Part shown: positions 34,991-43,341 of the stretch, one piece after another
How positions within the stretch are numbered: the stretch's first letter is position 1
Layout of the letters: each line of letters opens with the position of its first letter
Source of the DNA: CAWGJF01 sp963715745
Lineage (GTDB): Bacteria > Bacteroidota > Ignavibacteria > Ignavibacteriales > Ignavibacteriaceae
Assembly (NCBI GenBank): GCA_963715745.1
Contig: OY970271.1
Span: 3,801,733 to 3,865,732, forward strand
Length of the DNA stretch: 64,000 bases
Direction: 5' to 3'
Notes under the pieces: generated by a model
The model's input: the letters and a program-made list of their open reading frames with translations, nothing else
Databases searched by the model: none
What the model was told of the DNA's origin: nothing
Made by a program: the position numbers and the translations under genes

Positions 34991-36253
34991 TCAGAATCTT
35001 GATTTTTCAACATTCTTAACTAAATAAACCTGGTCACGTGGTCTTATTAATGATTCGCAACTAAAAGTAATCTCATCTCCTTTTTCAGCGGATTTATCCG
35101 GCAAATCATTTTTCATAAAGGAATCGAGTTTAAGTTCAACAACTCCAGTTGTTTCGCCCATTATAATTATTTCATCGTTAACATTTATTTTTCCTGCTTC
35201 CAAAAGTATATGAACTATTCCTGATTTTTTATAATAGTTCAATACTTTACCGACGTATTCCTTCCTTTTTGTTGCCTTGCTTCCGTTTATTCCTGCATAA
35301 TCTTCCGAAGAAGGTTTGTCAAAATAAAATCCTGCTGAGAAGCCACGGTTGTAAACGGTTTCCAGCTCATTAAGAAATTCTTTTTTCTTTTCGATTGTTA
35401 ACTTCCCATCGAAATAAAGATCAATAGCTTTACGGTAAACAGAAACAGTCTTTGCAACATATTCCGGAGCTCTTTTTCTTCCTTCAATTTTGAAAGAATC
35501 TATTCCCGCTTCAATAAGCTGATCAATAAATTCAATAGTACAAAGATCTTTTGGTGACAAAACATAATCATCGCCAACTAATATTGATTTCCCAATTGAG
35601 GTACCTTGCCTACCGGCAGGCAGGTCATAAACTTCGTACTCTCTTCTGCAAGGCTGAATACACTCACCTCTGTTTGCGCTTTTCCCGAAAAGATGATGAC
35701 TCATAAAACATCTTCCGCTTACAGCAATGCACATCGCACCATGAATAAATGCTTCAATTTCAAGATCGGTGTTCGCTCTTATCTTTTTTATTTCATCAAG
35801 AGAACATTCGCGGGCAAGAACAATTCTCACTGCCCCCAGTTTTTTATAAACCGATGCAGCAAGTGAATTTGAAACAGAACCTTGTGTTGAGATACAAAAT
35901 GAGAAATTATTTTTGTGGCAAAGCTCAGCAACGGCTAAATCCCAGCAGATTATTCTATCAACGTTTGCTTCTTTAGCCTTTAAAATAATTTCTTCAGCCT
36001 CTGTAAGCTCGTTCTCAAAAACAATTGTGTTTAGTGTAAGATAGGATTTTACTTTTTTCGATTTGCAGATATCAACTATTTCGTGAAGTTCTTCAATAGA
36101 AAAGTTTTTAGCCGCGGCTCGCATATTAAGTTTATCAACACCAAAATAGATTGCATCAGCCCCTGCATTTATTGCAGTGTGTAGCATAGTCCGGTTACCT
36201 GCCGGAGCCATCAGTTCGGGTTTGTGTCCTGATGAAGTTGTCATATGTAACAA
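34991..36253 (-). CDS. U32-family protein (TrhP/RlhA-like RNA hydroxylation factor) with a repeat-encoded insertion
   Basis: A 420-residue U32 protein. Signatures: KPELMAPAGNRTMLHTAINA then GADAIYFGV, VRIVLARECSLDEI, EAFIHGAMCIAVSGRCFMS and GECIQPCRREYEV, with the conserved cysteines that bind an iron-sulfur cluster in this family. Members such as TrhP and RlhA add hydroxyl groups to RNA bases using prephenate-derived chemistry; which one this is cannot be settled here. After YEVYD the sequence DLPAGRQGTS (about 210-219) is coded by a palindromic GC-rich repeat and is absent from the usual family pattern. The rest aligns on both sides, so the insertion seems tolerated. Confidence 0.85.
   Translation of the reverse strand: MLHMTTSSGHKPELMAPAGNRTMLHTAINAGADAIYFGVDKLNMRAAAKNFSIEELHEIVDICKSKKVKSYLTLNTIVFENELTEAEEIILKAKEANVDRIICWDLAVAELCHKNNFSFCISTQGSVSNSLAASVYKKLGAVRIVLARECSLDEIKKIRANTDLEIEAFIHGAMCIAVSGRCFMSHHLFGKSANRGECIQPCRREYEVYDLPAGRQGTSIGKSILVGDDYVLSPKDLCTIEFIDQLIEAGIDSFKIEGRKRAPEYVAKTVSVYRKAIDLYFDGKLTIEKKKEFLNELETVYNRGFSAGFYFDKPSSEDYAGINGSKATKRKEYVGKVLNYYKKSGIVHILLEAGKINVNDEIIIMGETTGVVELKLDSFMKNDLPDKSAEKGDEITFSCESLIRPRDQVYLVKNVEKSRF
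35605..35625. repeat. Short palindromic repeat inserted in the U32 gene
   Basis: CTTGCCTACCGGCAGGCAGGT is an imperfect palindrome around CCGG, GC-rich in an AT-rich gene. On the coding strand it gives LPAGRQG. It is in frame and lies just after the conserved CRREYEV segment, which suggests insertion in a surface loop. Confidence 0.6.
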
Positions 36254-36267
36254 TTATTTAAAAAGAA

Positions 36268-36311
36268 AAAGCACGCAAATAAGTATTTATAAAATGATAT
36301 TTACGTGCTTT
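36268..36311 (-). terminator. Terminator downstream of pepT
   Basis: Arms AAAGCACGCAAATA (36268-36281) and TATTTACGTGCTTT (36298-36311) pair with one mismatch and a 16-base loop. Read on the minus strand it is followed by a T-rich tail. It lies six bases after the pepT stop codon. Confidence 0.65.
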
Positions 36312-36316
36312 AATAT

Positions 36317-37567
36317 TTACTTACTTTTTTTCTCCCATATCTGGGCAAGCTCAACAATAACTTTTACAGCCATTTCCATATCTTGAACAGCAACCCATTC
36401 AAGCTGTGAATGGAAACTATGTTCACCTGCAAAAATATTAGGAGTCGGCAATCCCATAAATGATAATCGAGAACCATCCGTGCCGCCGCGAATCGGATGC
36501 ATTATCGGTTTAATTCCAAGATTTTTCATTGCCTGCACAGCAAATTTTGTTACTTGCGGATGTTTCTTCAATACTTCCCACATATTCCTGTATTGTTCAA
36601 TTACCTTGAACTCAAATTTAGCACCGGGGAATTTGGCAACTGCTTTTTTAGCAAGCTGTTCAAGAAGTTTTTCATACTCTTTCAGCTTTGGAGTTTCAAA
36701 ATCCCTGATAATTATTTTTATCGTTGTAACTTCCTCAAGTCCGTTCATAGTTGTGCAGTGAACATATCCCTGTCTCTTTTCAGTTGTTTCGGGAGATAAT
36801 CTTTTCTTTGGAAGACTGTCAATAAATGCTGCAGCTACTTTTAATGAATTAATCATCTGGTTTTTTGCATAACCGGGATGAATATTTTTCCCGATAAATT
36901 TTAAAACAACCATGTCTGCACTGAATGTTTCAGATTCTACTTCTCCCTTGCTTGAACCATCAACTGTGTAGCCGTATTTAGCTCCAAGTTTTTTAAGATC
37001 GATTTTTTCTGTTCCCCTTCCAACTTCTTCATCAGGAGTAAAACAAATCTTTATCGTTCCGTGCTTTACTTCAGGATGTTTCAGAAAATAATTTACTGCA
37101 TCCATAATTTCAGCAACGCCAGCTTTGTTATCTGCTCCAAGCAAAGTGCTTCCGTCGGTAGTGATAATATCATAACCTCTCATATCTTTTAAATCAGGAT
37201 TTTCTTTTGCTTTTATTACCCAGCCGCCCTTCGGAAGTTTTATATCGCCGCCTTTATAGTTTTTATGAATAACCGGTTTGACATCTTTTCCTGTTACTGC
37301 AGGCGAAGTATCAACGTGAGCAATGAATGCAATTGGTGGAACTTTCTTTTTTGTATTTGATGGAATTGTCGCCATCACATAGCCCCATTTATCCATTGCT
37401 GCATCTTTCAATCCCATCCTTTTTAATTCCTTGGCAAGATCAGCAGAAAGTTTTTTCTGTTTTTCAGTACTCGGGAAACTTGTGGATTCTTCATCTGATT
37501 GAGTATCATACTTAACATACTTCAGAAATCTGTCAACTGCAGTAAATTTATATTTTGGATCGAACAT
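36317..37567 (-). CDS. pepT: PepT, tripeptide aminopeptidase
   Basis: A 416-residue M20-family zinc peptidase. N-terminal AVDRFLKYVKYDTQSDEEST is typical of peptidase T. Metal and catalytic motifs are present: IAFIAHVDTSPA (His, Asp), TLLGADNKAGVAEIM (bridging Asp), FTPDEEVGRG (Glu pair) and near the end IRGGTDGSRLSFMGLPTPNI with later GEHSFHSQLEWV (His). It removes N-terminal residues from tripeptides in the cytoplasm. The start is well supported by AAGGAGG before the ATG. It fits the peptide-use theme of the OPT/S8 pair 4 kb away. Confidence 0.95.
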   Translation of the reverse strand: MFDPKYKFTAVDRFLKYVKYDTQSDEESTSFPSTEKQKKLSADLAKELKRMGLKDAAMDKWGYVMATIPSNTKKKVPPIAFIAHVDTSPAVTGKDVKPVIHKNYKGGDIKLPKGGWVIKAKENPDLKDMRGYDIITTDGSTLLGADNKAGVAEIMDAVNYFLKHPEVKHGTIKICFTPDEEVGRGTEKIDLKKLGAKYGYTVDGSSKGEVESETFSADMVVLKFIGKNIHPGYAKNQMINSLKVAAAFIDSLPKKRLSPETTEKRQGYVHCTTMNGLEEVTTIKIIIRDFETPKLKEYEKLLEQLAKKAVAKFPGAKFEFKVIEQYRNMWEVLKKHPQVTKFAVQAMKNLGIKPIMHPIRGGTDGSRLSFMGLPTPNIFAGEHSFHSQLEWVAVQDMEMAVKVIVELAQIWEKKSK

Positions 37568-37603
37568 AAATCCTCCTTGATTTGGATTAAAGAAAATTAA
37601 TTA

Positions 37604-38752
37604 TCAATTTTTAATTTTATCATTCTCCGGTTTGGTTTCCGGTGGAATAACCTCTTTAATAATTTCACAACCTTTTTCATCAACCTTAACTCCTGCCGGA
37701 GTCTCAGGACATTGATCGAGGTAATCAGGAACTCCATCAAGATCTGAATCAACCGGACAGCCGTTTTTATCTACATCAACATTGTACGGAGTATCAGGAC
37801 ATTTATCCAAATAATCAGGAACGCCGTCGGCATCGAGATCAAAAGGACAGCCATATTCATCAACTGAAACTCCTTTAGGAGTACCTATACAAAGATCGGT
37901 ATAATCTGCAACTCCGTCACCATCAGAATCCATTGCACAACCATTGGAATTTACCCGGACACCTTTCGGTGTACCCGGACATTGATCCAGATAATCAGCA
38001 ACACCATCATTATCAGAATCAATTGCACAACCGAATTCATCAACTTTAATTCCTGCCGGTGTATTCGGACACATATCTTTTGAATCTATTACTCCGTCTT
38101 CATCAGTATCAAATTCAGTAAGGAATGAATAAGTGATTCCCCCAGCAATTGTGAAAAACAAATCATTGCCTGTTCCGATTGCCTTATCATCCAACCAGCT
38201 ATTCGGACTTATCTGCGCTCCAATGTCGAAAGTTGCAGAAAGATTTTCTGTTAAAGGATAGTGAACTCCAAACTCAGCATTGTAATTAACTTCGGTTCTG
38301 CTGTATCTTCCATTTTCGTTATTTGCTAATTTTATTCCTCCATCGCCTCTCGGATCAAAAGTCAGACTGGATATTCCGGCAAAGAAGTATGGAAATAATT
38401 CATCGTTATTTATAGAAAGAATAAAAACTCCACCGAGTCCTATTGAAGAAATATTCGTTCTGAATTCCGTCGGAGTAATTGCTTCATCACTTCCGCTTAA
38501 AAAACCAGCATTGCCGAATAACCTGATTCCAAATCCGCTTGAAATTTTTGCAGGGAAGAAATAGTCAAGCGAAAATTTTCCCAAATAATCAATTCCTAAT
38601 CCGCTGTAATCTGTGTTCGCAAGAGTAATTCCGCCTTCAACCGAAAGTGCTAAAGTTCCTGAAAAAGGATTGTACTTTTGCGTTTTAACTTGTGAGTATG
38701 CTGAGCCAAATGATAAAAAAATTATGAGGAGAAATACTGAAAGATATCTCAT
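37604..38752 (-). CDS. Outer-membrane beta-barrel protein with thrombospondin type 3 calcium repeats
   Basis: A 382-residue protein with a signal peptide (RYLSVFLLIIFLSFGSAYS). Residues about 25-210 form a glycine-rich barrel-like region. From about 212 there are five TSP3 repeats of about 31 residues of the pattern D-x-D-x-D-G-V-x-D-x-x-D-x-C-P-x-T-P, each with paired cysteines. In OmpA-family proteins such repeats link the barrel to a peptidoglycan-binding OmpA domain. Here the protein stops 17 residues after the last repeat (PPETKPENDKIKN), so that domain is absent. Confidence 0.8.
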   Translation of the reverse strand: MRYLSVFLLIIFLSFGSAYSQVKTQKYNPFSGTLALSVEGGITLANTDYSGLGIDYLGKFSLDYFFPAKISSGFGIRLFGNAGFLSGSDEAITPTEFRTNISSIGLGGVFILSINNDELFPYFFAGISSLTFDPRGDGGIKLANNENGRYSRTEVNYNAEFGVHYPLTENLSATFDIGAQISPNSWLDDKAIGTGNDLFFTIAGGITYSFLTEFDTDEDGVIDSKDMCPNTPAGIKVDEFGCAIDSDNDGVADYLDQCPGTPKGVRVNSNGCAMDSDGDGVADYTDLCIGTPKGVSVDEYGCPFDLDADGVPDYLDKCPDTPYNVDVDKNGCPVDSDLDGVPDYLDQCPETPAGVKVDEKGCEIIKEVIPPETKPENDKIKN

Positions 38753-38946
38753 TCAATTGCTGTTAAATTTGATTTTGATTCGCAAATTTAACGGTATTTG
38801 CTGTTGTAACAAAGTTTAATAAAAAAGTATACCATCATCATAATAGAAGTAAATTGAAATAATTTTTACAAGAAATTCTTATTAAATGTTTTGCTATAAA
38901 AGTTTGTAATTACTACATTATTTCTGAAAATTAATAAGGATGGGAT

Positions 38947-39420
38947 TTGATTGCCACACAATCGGCAGTTCTTCTTTTTTATATCGATTGGAATATTGAT
39001 CTGGAAGGTCCACCTGAGCCGGATTATTTATATTATAAAGTAAGGTCTAAGAATGGAAACAGGACATCTGATGAGTTTTCTAACACGGTTAAAGTCGCAG
39101 GACCCGGAGAGTTTGGGAAGGAAATATCAGGGGATGATCTAAATACTGAAGAAAACTTTAATTATCAATTAAATCAGAACTACCCCAATCCTTTTAATCC
39201 AACTACTGTAATATCTTTTTCAATTCAAAAAGAAGCATTTGTGACTTTAACTATATTTGACATATTGGGAAATAATTTAACCACTCTCATAAGCGAAAAA
39301 CTTAATGCTGGATACCATTCGGTTAAATTTAATGGAAGTAAATTAAATAGTGGTATTTACTTTTACGAAATAAGAACCGACAATTTTAGAGAAGTTAAGA
39401 AACTTGTCATAGCCAAGTAA
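38947..39420 (+). pseudogene. Orphan T9SS sorting domain, 3' remnant of a cargo gene
   Basis: A 157-residue frame with no signal peptide, starting at TTG soon after a TAA (38935) with no ribosome-binding site. The first 70 residues look like the end of a fibronectin- or Ig-type module (YYKVRSKNGNRTSDEFSNTV), and the rest is a full T9SS tail: NYPNPFNPTTVISFSI, LTIFDILGNN, ending KKLVIAK. Without a signal peptide it cannot be exported, so it is best read as a degraded 3' remnant of a larger cargo gene. It may serve as a donor for recombination of tails. Confidence 0.6.
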
Positions 39421-39479
39421 TTATAATTGATCATATTAATGGCGGGAGTTCTAAATCGCTTTTATTATTAAGGTAGTTT

Positions 39480-41042
39480 ATGAAAAATATAAATACGCTA
39501 ATCAAAATAGTTTTTATTGCATTTTTTTATGCTGGTTTTTGTTATTCCCAACAACAACATCATATACATTGGCCATCACTGGCTGATTCACCATGGCCAT
39601 TCGTCAGGGGAGATATGCAGGCAACCGGAAGAAGTAGTTTTGTTGGACCAAACACAAATCATATTATCTGGCAAAAAGATATGCCCCTCGGTGTTATTTA
39701 CGGTCCTGTAATCGGATATAATGATATACTATACACTGGTGAAAATTCCGTTTATGCAGGCGGAATCAATTTCTTTTATGCCATTGATAAGAATGGACAG
39801 GATTTATGGCAATTTGAAACTGAGACATTTTTTGCAAACAATATCGCTCCAATCATTGCAAAAGACTCAACTATCTACTTTGGTTCTGCTAACAAAAGTA
39901 TATATGCATTATATCCGAATGGCGAACTAAAATGGCAGCTTCATAATATTATTTATGGCACACCGCATTGTTACATAACCCTATCCAAAAATGGTGACTT
40001 ATATGTACCTTCTGCTGATACAGTGGTAATAATTGATCCGTCAGGTGGAATAAAGGAAAAAAGAATTATTGAAGGGTTAAAGGGAAGATCTTATATATTT
40101 TCCACCGGCGGCGATACAGTTTTTTATTTTACCGGGGGTGGAGGCGAATTCGTTCCGGGAAATTTAAATGCATCAACAATTAATGGCGACTTATTATGGA
40201 GCTATGAATTTGCATCACATAATTTGGGAACACCTGTTGTGGATAATTTAAACAGAGTTTATGTTTTTGGTAAGGATATTGAGCCTCCAAATCATTTCTT
40301 TCTTTATTGTATCGGTCCAGATGGTTTGCTTGTTTGGAAGTATCAGGTGGATCGATATGAAGATTACTCTTCACCAACAATTGATAATAATGGGAACATT
40401 ATTTTTCCCTCTATTACAAATCCGGATTCAAAAAACTATATTACCTCATTGAATTACAATGGTAATGTGAATTGGATAACGCAATTACTTGACGACTTTT
40501 TTTTAAGCATTGTCGATCATGGATTAGTTTGTGACGATGATGGTAAAATTTATTGCGGTGCCACATCCGAAGGCTTTTTTTATTGCCTGAACAATGATGG
40601 CGAGGTTCTTTGGTCAATTTACCTGGAAGGATATGATTATGATTCTTCGCCTGCAATTGGTTCTGATGGTACGCTATACATCGGAACTCATCAAAGTTCA
40701 ACTTTTCAACAACATGTAAGAAATTTAATAGCAATAAGAGATACAGTAACATCTGTGGAAGAGCATGAAGACGGAAGTTTGAATTACAAACTGGAGCAAA
40801 ACTACCCGAATCCATTCAATCCAATTTCGACAATTTCATATTCCATTAAACAAGACGGTTTAGTTTCATTAAAAATATATGATGTTTTAGGAAAAGAAGT
40901 TACAACATTAGTACACGAGAATGAACCTGCTGGATATTATTCTGTTGAATTTAATGCTTCAGATTTATCAAGCGGAATTTATTTCTATACACTTACTTCA
41001 GGTAACTTTAAGGAAACTAAGAAATTAATTTTGCTGAAGTAG
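39480..41042 (+). CDS. T9SS cargo protein with PQQ-like propeller repeats
   Basis: A 520-residue secreted protein. The signal peptide (NTLIKIVFIAFFYAGFCYSQ) is followed by a PQQ-like beta-propeller (about 30-425) with blades of the form 'DGxVxWxYxxxxxxxxSPxIxxxGxIYxGTxxxxxYAL'. Examples are YFGSANKSIYALYPNGELKW, IYCGATSEGFFYCLNNDGEV and LYIGTHQSSTF. The C-terminus is a T9SS sorting domain (NYPNPFNPISTISYSI, LKIYDVLGKEV, ending KKLILLK). Propellers of this kind often bind ligands rather than quinones when secreted. A palindromic terminator follows. Confidence 0.86.
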   Translation: MKNINTLIKIVFIAFFYAGFCYSQQQHHIHWPSLADSPWPFVRGDMQATGRSSFVGPNTNHIIWQKDMPLGVIYGPVIGYNDILYTGENSVYAGGINFFYAIDKNGQDLWQFETETFFANNIAPIIAKDSTIYFGSANKSIYALYPNGELKWQLHNIIYGTPHCYITLSKNGDLYVPSADTVVIIDPSGGIKEKRIIEGLKGRSYIFSTGGDTVFYFTGGGGEFVPGNLNASTINGDLLWSYEFASHNLGTPVVDNLNRVYVFGKDIEPPNHFFLYCIGPDGLLVWKYQVDRYEDYSSPTIDNNGNIIFPSITNPDSKNYITSLNYNGNVNWITQLLDDFFLSIVDHGLVCDDDGKIYCGATSEGFFYCLNNDGEVLWSIYLEGYDYDSSPAIGSDGTLYIGTHQSSTFQQHVRNLIAIRDTVTSVEEHEDGSLNYKLEQNYPNPFNPISTISYSIKQDGLVSLKIYDVLGKEVTTLVHENEPAGYYSVEFNASDLSSGIYFYTLTSGNFKETKKLILLK

Positions 41043-41062
41043 AGACTACAATACACATAATT

Positions 41063-41095
41063 AGATATACCAGATTTATAAAATCTGGTATATCT
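41063..41095. terminator. Palindromic terminator between convergent genes
   Basis: A perfect 15-bp stem, AGATATACCAGATTT (41063-41077) with AAATCTGGTATATCT (41081-41095), loop ATA. It lies 20 bases after the PQQ-propeller gene stop and its right arm reaches the gmd stop codon (41095-41097) on the other strand. There is no long T run, so efficiency is uncertain. Confidence 0.6.
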
Positions 41096-42228
41096 TAATA
41101 ACCTCTTCTCAATACTTTATCCATATCAGCTTTTATCATCAGCTTAACGAGATCTTCAAATTTTGTTTTTGCTTTCCAGCCAAGAAGTTTTTTGGCTTTT
41201 GAAGGATCGCCAATGAGCAAATCAACTTCCGTAGGACGGTAGTAGTGCGGATCGATTTCAACAACTGTATTTCCTTTTTTTAATTTGCTGCTGAAATCTT
41301 TTAAATAACTTTTTTTGTTGGAAGAATATGAAATAAGCTTTTTTGCTTTATCAAGATTTACCGATTTGACAACTCCCTTTTCATTTGCTCCTTTTCCTTT
41401 CCATTCCAGTTCAATCCCGAGATTCCCAAAGCTCAGTTCAGCAAATTCTCTTACTTTTCTTGTCACACCCGTTGCAAGAACAAAATCATCTGCATTTTTA
41501 TGCTGAAGAATTTTCCACATTCCCTCACAGTATTCAGGTGCAAAACCCCAGTCGCGCTTTGCATTTAAATTTCCTAACAAAAGTTTACTCTGAATACCGG
41601 CAGCGATCCTGGAGGCAGCACGCGTGATTTTTCGTGTTACAAATGTTTCACCTCTTCTTGGAGATTCATGGTTAAACAAAATTCCATTCGATGCAAAAAT
41701 GTTGTAAGCTTCACGGTAATTGACGATTATCCAGTACCCGTAAAGTTTTGCAACTCCGTACGGTGAACGTGGGTAAAAGGGAGTCTTTTCACTTTGCGGT
41801 ACTTCCTGTGCTTTGCCATAAAGTTCACTAGTGGATGCCTGGTAGAATTTCACTTTTCTTAATCCGACTTCACGGATTGCATCAAGAAATCTTAAAGTTC
41901 CAAGTGCATCAACCTGGGCCGTGTAATCAGGAATTTCAAAAGAGACTTTTACGTGACTTTGTGCAGCAAGATTATAAATTTCATCCGGTTCAATCTTTTC
42001 CAGAAGACGGTTCAGGTTGCTTGTATCAACAAGATCACCATAGTGAAGAAACATTTTTTTATTTAGGATTTCAGGATCGTTATAAAGATGATCAATTCTT
42101 CCCGTATTAAAAGAACTGCTTCTCCTTATAATTCCGTGGACTTCATAACCTTTCTTTAACAGGATTTCTGTTAAGTAGCTTCCGTCCTGTCCGGTAATGC
42201 CGGTTATTAATGCGCGTTTCATAGGCAA
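41095..42228 (-). CDS. gmd: GDP-mannose 4,6-dehydratase
   Basis: A 377-residue short-chain dehydrogenase of the extended type. NAD(P) motif: ITGITGQDGSYLTEIL. Catalytic region: SELYGKAQEVPQSEKTPFYP and the YxxxK motif YGVAKLYGYW. Further Gmd signatures are GILFNHESPRRGETFVTRKI, LGNLNAKRDWGFAPEYCEGM and the C-terminal YYRPTEVDLLIGDPSKAKK. It makes GDP-4-keto-6-deoxymannose from GDP-mannose, the step before GDP-fucose. fcl lies 145 bases upstream on the same strand and would use the product. Confidence 0.96.
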   Translation of the reverse strand: MPMKRALITGITGQDGSYLTEILLKKGYEVHGIIRRSSSFNTGRIDHLYNDPEILNKKMFLHYGDLVDTSNLNRLLEKIEPDEIYNLAAQSHVKVSFEIPDYTAQVDALGTLRFLDAIREVGLRKVKFYQASTSELYGKAQEVPQSEKTPFYPRSPYGVAKLYGYWIIVNYREAYNIFASNGILFNHESPRRGETFVTRKITRAASRIAAGIQSKLLLGNLNAKRDWGFAPEYCEGMWKILQHKNADDFVLATGVTRKVREFAELSFGNLGIELEWKGKGANEKGVVKSVNLDKAKKLISYSSNKKSYLKDFSSKLKKGNTVVEIDPHYYRPTEVDLLIGDPSKAKKLLGWKAKTKFEDLVKLMIKADMDKVLRRGY

Positions 42229-42282
42229 TTAAGTTGTGAATTTTTCATTTTACATTCTTTAGTTAAGACAATGGAATACGGA

Positions 42283-42332
42283 TTAAACTGATACAACTGA
42301 TACAACTGATTTAAACTGATTTAAACTGATTT
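42283..42332. repeat. Short degenerate tandem repeats in the fcl-gmd gap
   Basis: The gap contains five successive AACTGAT units separated by TACA- or TTTA-like spacers (ACTGATACAACTGATACA..., then TTAAACTGATTTAAACTGAT). The flank continues with further related words (ATCCGTGATTATCCGTCTAA). It is non-coding and looks like an unstable low-complexity insertion. Confidence 0.6.
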
Positions 42333-42373
42333 TTAAATCCGTGATTATCCGTCTAATCAGTCTGATCCGTGTT

Positions 42374-43330
42374 CTATTTCTTATTAAGACTATTTAAAAA
42401 CCAATTATAAGTAGTCACAATTCCATCTTGTAATTCAGTCTTATACTCCCATCCGAGCGAATTTATTCTTGATACATCCAAAAGCTTTCTTGGCGTACCA
42501 TCAGGTTTTGAAGTGTCATTAATTATCTTTCCATCAAAGTCAGTTATATCTGCAATCAGCTTAGCAAGTTCATTTATTGAAATATCTTTTCCTGTCCCGA
42601 TATTAATATGAGTAATACCTTTTTCATAAATATTTTTTGCTTCAACATTTTCAAAAAGAAATAATATTGCATCGGCAAGATCTTCAACAAACATAAATTC
42701 ACGAAGAGGTGTGCCGGTTCCCCAGATTGTTACTTCTTTTTCATTTTTCACTTTAGCCTCGTGAAATTTTCTTATCAAAGCAGGTAAGACATGTGAAGTT
42801 TTCAAATCAAAATTATCATTCGGTCCGTATAGGTTTGTCGGCATAACTGAAAAATAATTTGAACCGTACTGCCTGAAATAATTTTCACAAAGCTTAATTC
42901 CGGCAATTTTAGCAATTGCGTAAGGCTCGTTAGTAAATTCAAGATAATCGGATAGCAGGTATTCTTCCTTTAATGGCTGTGGTGCAAGCTTTGGATAAAT
43001 ACACGAGCTGCCAAGAAAGATTAATTTTTTAACACCAGTTTTATACGATGAATGAATCAGGTTTGATTCAATCATTAAATTATCATATATAAATTCTGCA
43101 CGGTAAGTGTTGTTTGCAAGAATTCCTCCTACTTTCGCAGCAGCTATAATTACTGCTTCAGGTTTTTCTTCTTCAAATAAAGATTCTACTTCAGCCTGTC
43201 GAATTAAATTGAGGTCGGGATAATTTTTTAAGAGAAGATTCTTATATCCGCTTTTTTCGAATGCTGAAGTAATGGCGGAGCCAACCATTCCCGAATGTCC
43301 CGCGATATATATTTTAGAATCTTTATTCAT
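42374..43330 (-). CDS. fcl: GDP-L-fucose synthase
   Basis: A 318-residue extended short-chain dehydrogenase. N-terminal NADP motif: YIAGHSGMVGSAITSAFE. Family motifs: KVGGILANNTYRAEFIYDNL, FLGSSCIYPKLAPQPLKEEY, the YxxxK motif EPYAIAKIAGIKLCENYF, and MPTNLYGPNDNFDLKTSHVL. It performs the epimerase and reductase steps that give GDP-L-fucose from the Gmd product. It sits between the Wzi-like gene (11-base gap) and gmd, so the genes appear to share a surface-sugar operon. Confidence 0.95.
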   Translation of the reverse strand: MNKDSKIYIAGHSGMVGSAITSAFEKSGYKNLLLKNYPDLNLIRQAEVESLFEEEKPEAVIIAAAKVGGILANNTYRAEFIYDNLMIESNLIHSSYKTGVKKLIFLGSSCIYPKLAPQPLKEEYLLSDYLEFTNEPYAIAKIAGIKLCENYFRQYGSNYFSVMPTNLYGPNDNFDLKTSHVLPALIRKFHEAKVKNEKEVTIWGTGTPLREFMFVEDLADAILFLFENVEAKNIYEKGITHINIGTGKDISINELAKLIADITDFDGKIINDTSKPDGTPRKLLDVSRINSLGWEYKTELQDGIVTTYNWFLNSLNKK

Positions 43331-43341
43331 TTAAAAAACAA

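Noticed and set aside
37604..38110. Tandem DNA repeats as a mobile array
   Set aside because: They are the coding sequence of TSP3 calcium repeats with conserved Cys and Asp residues.
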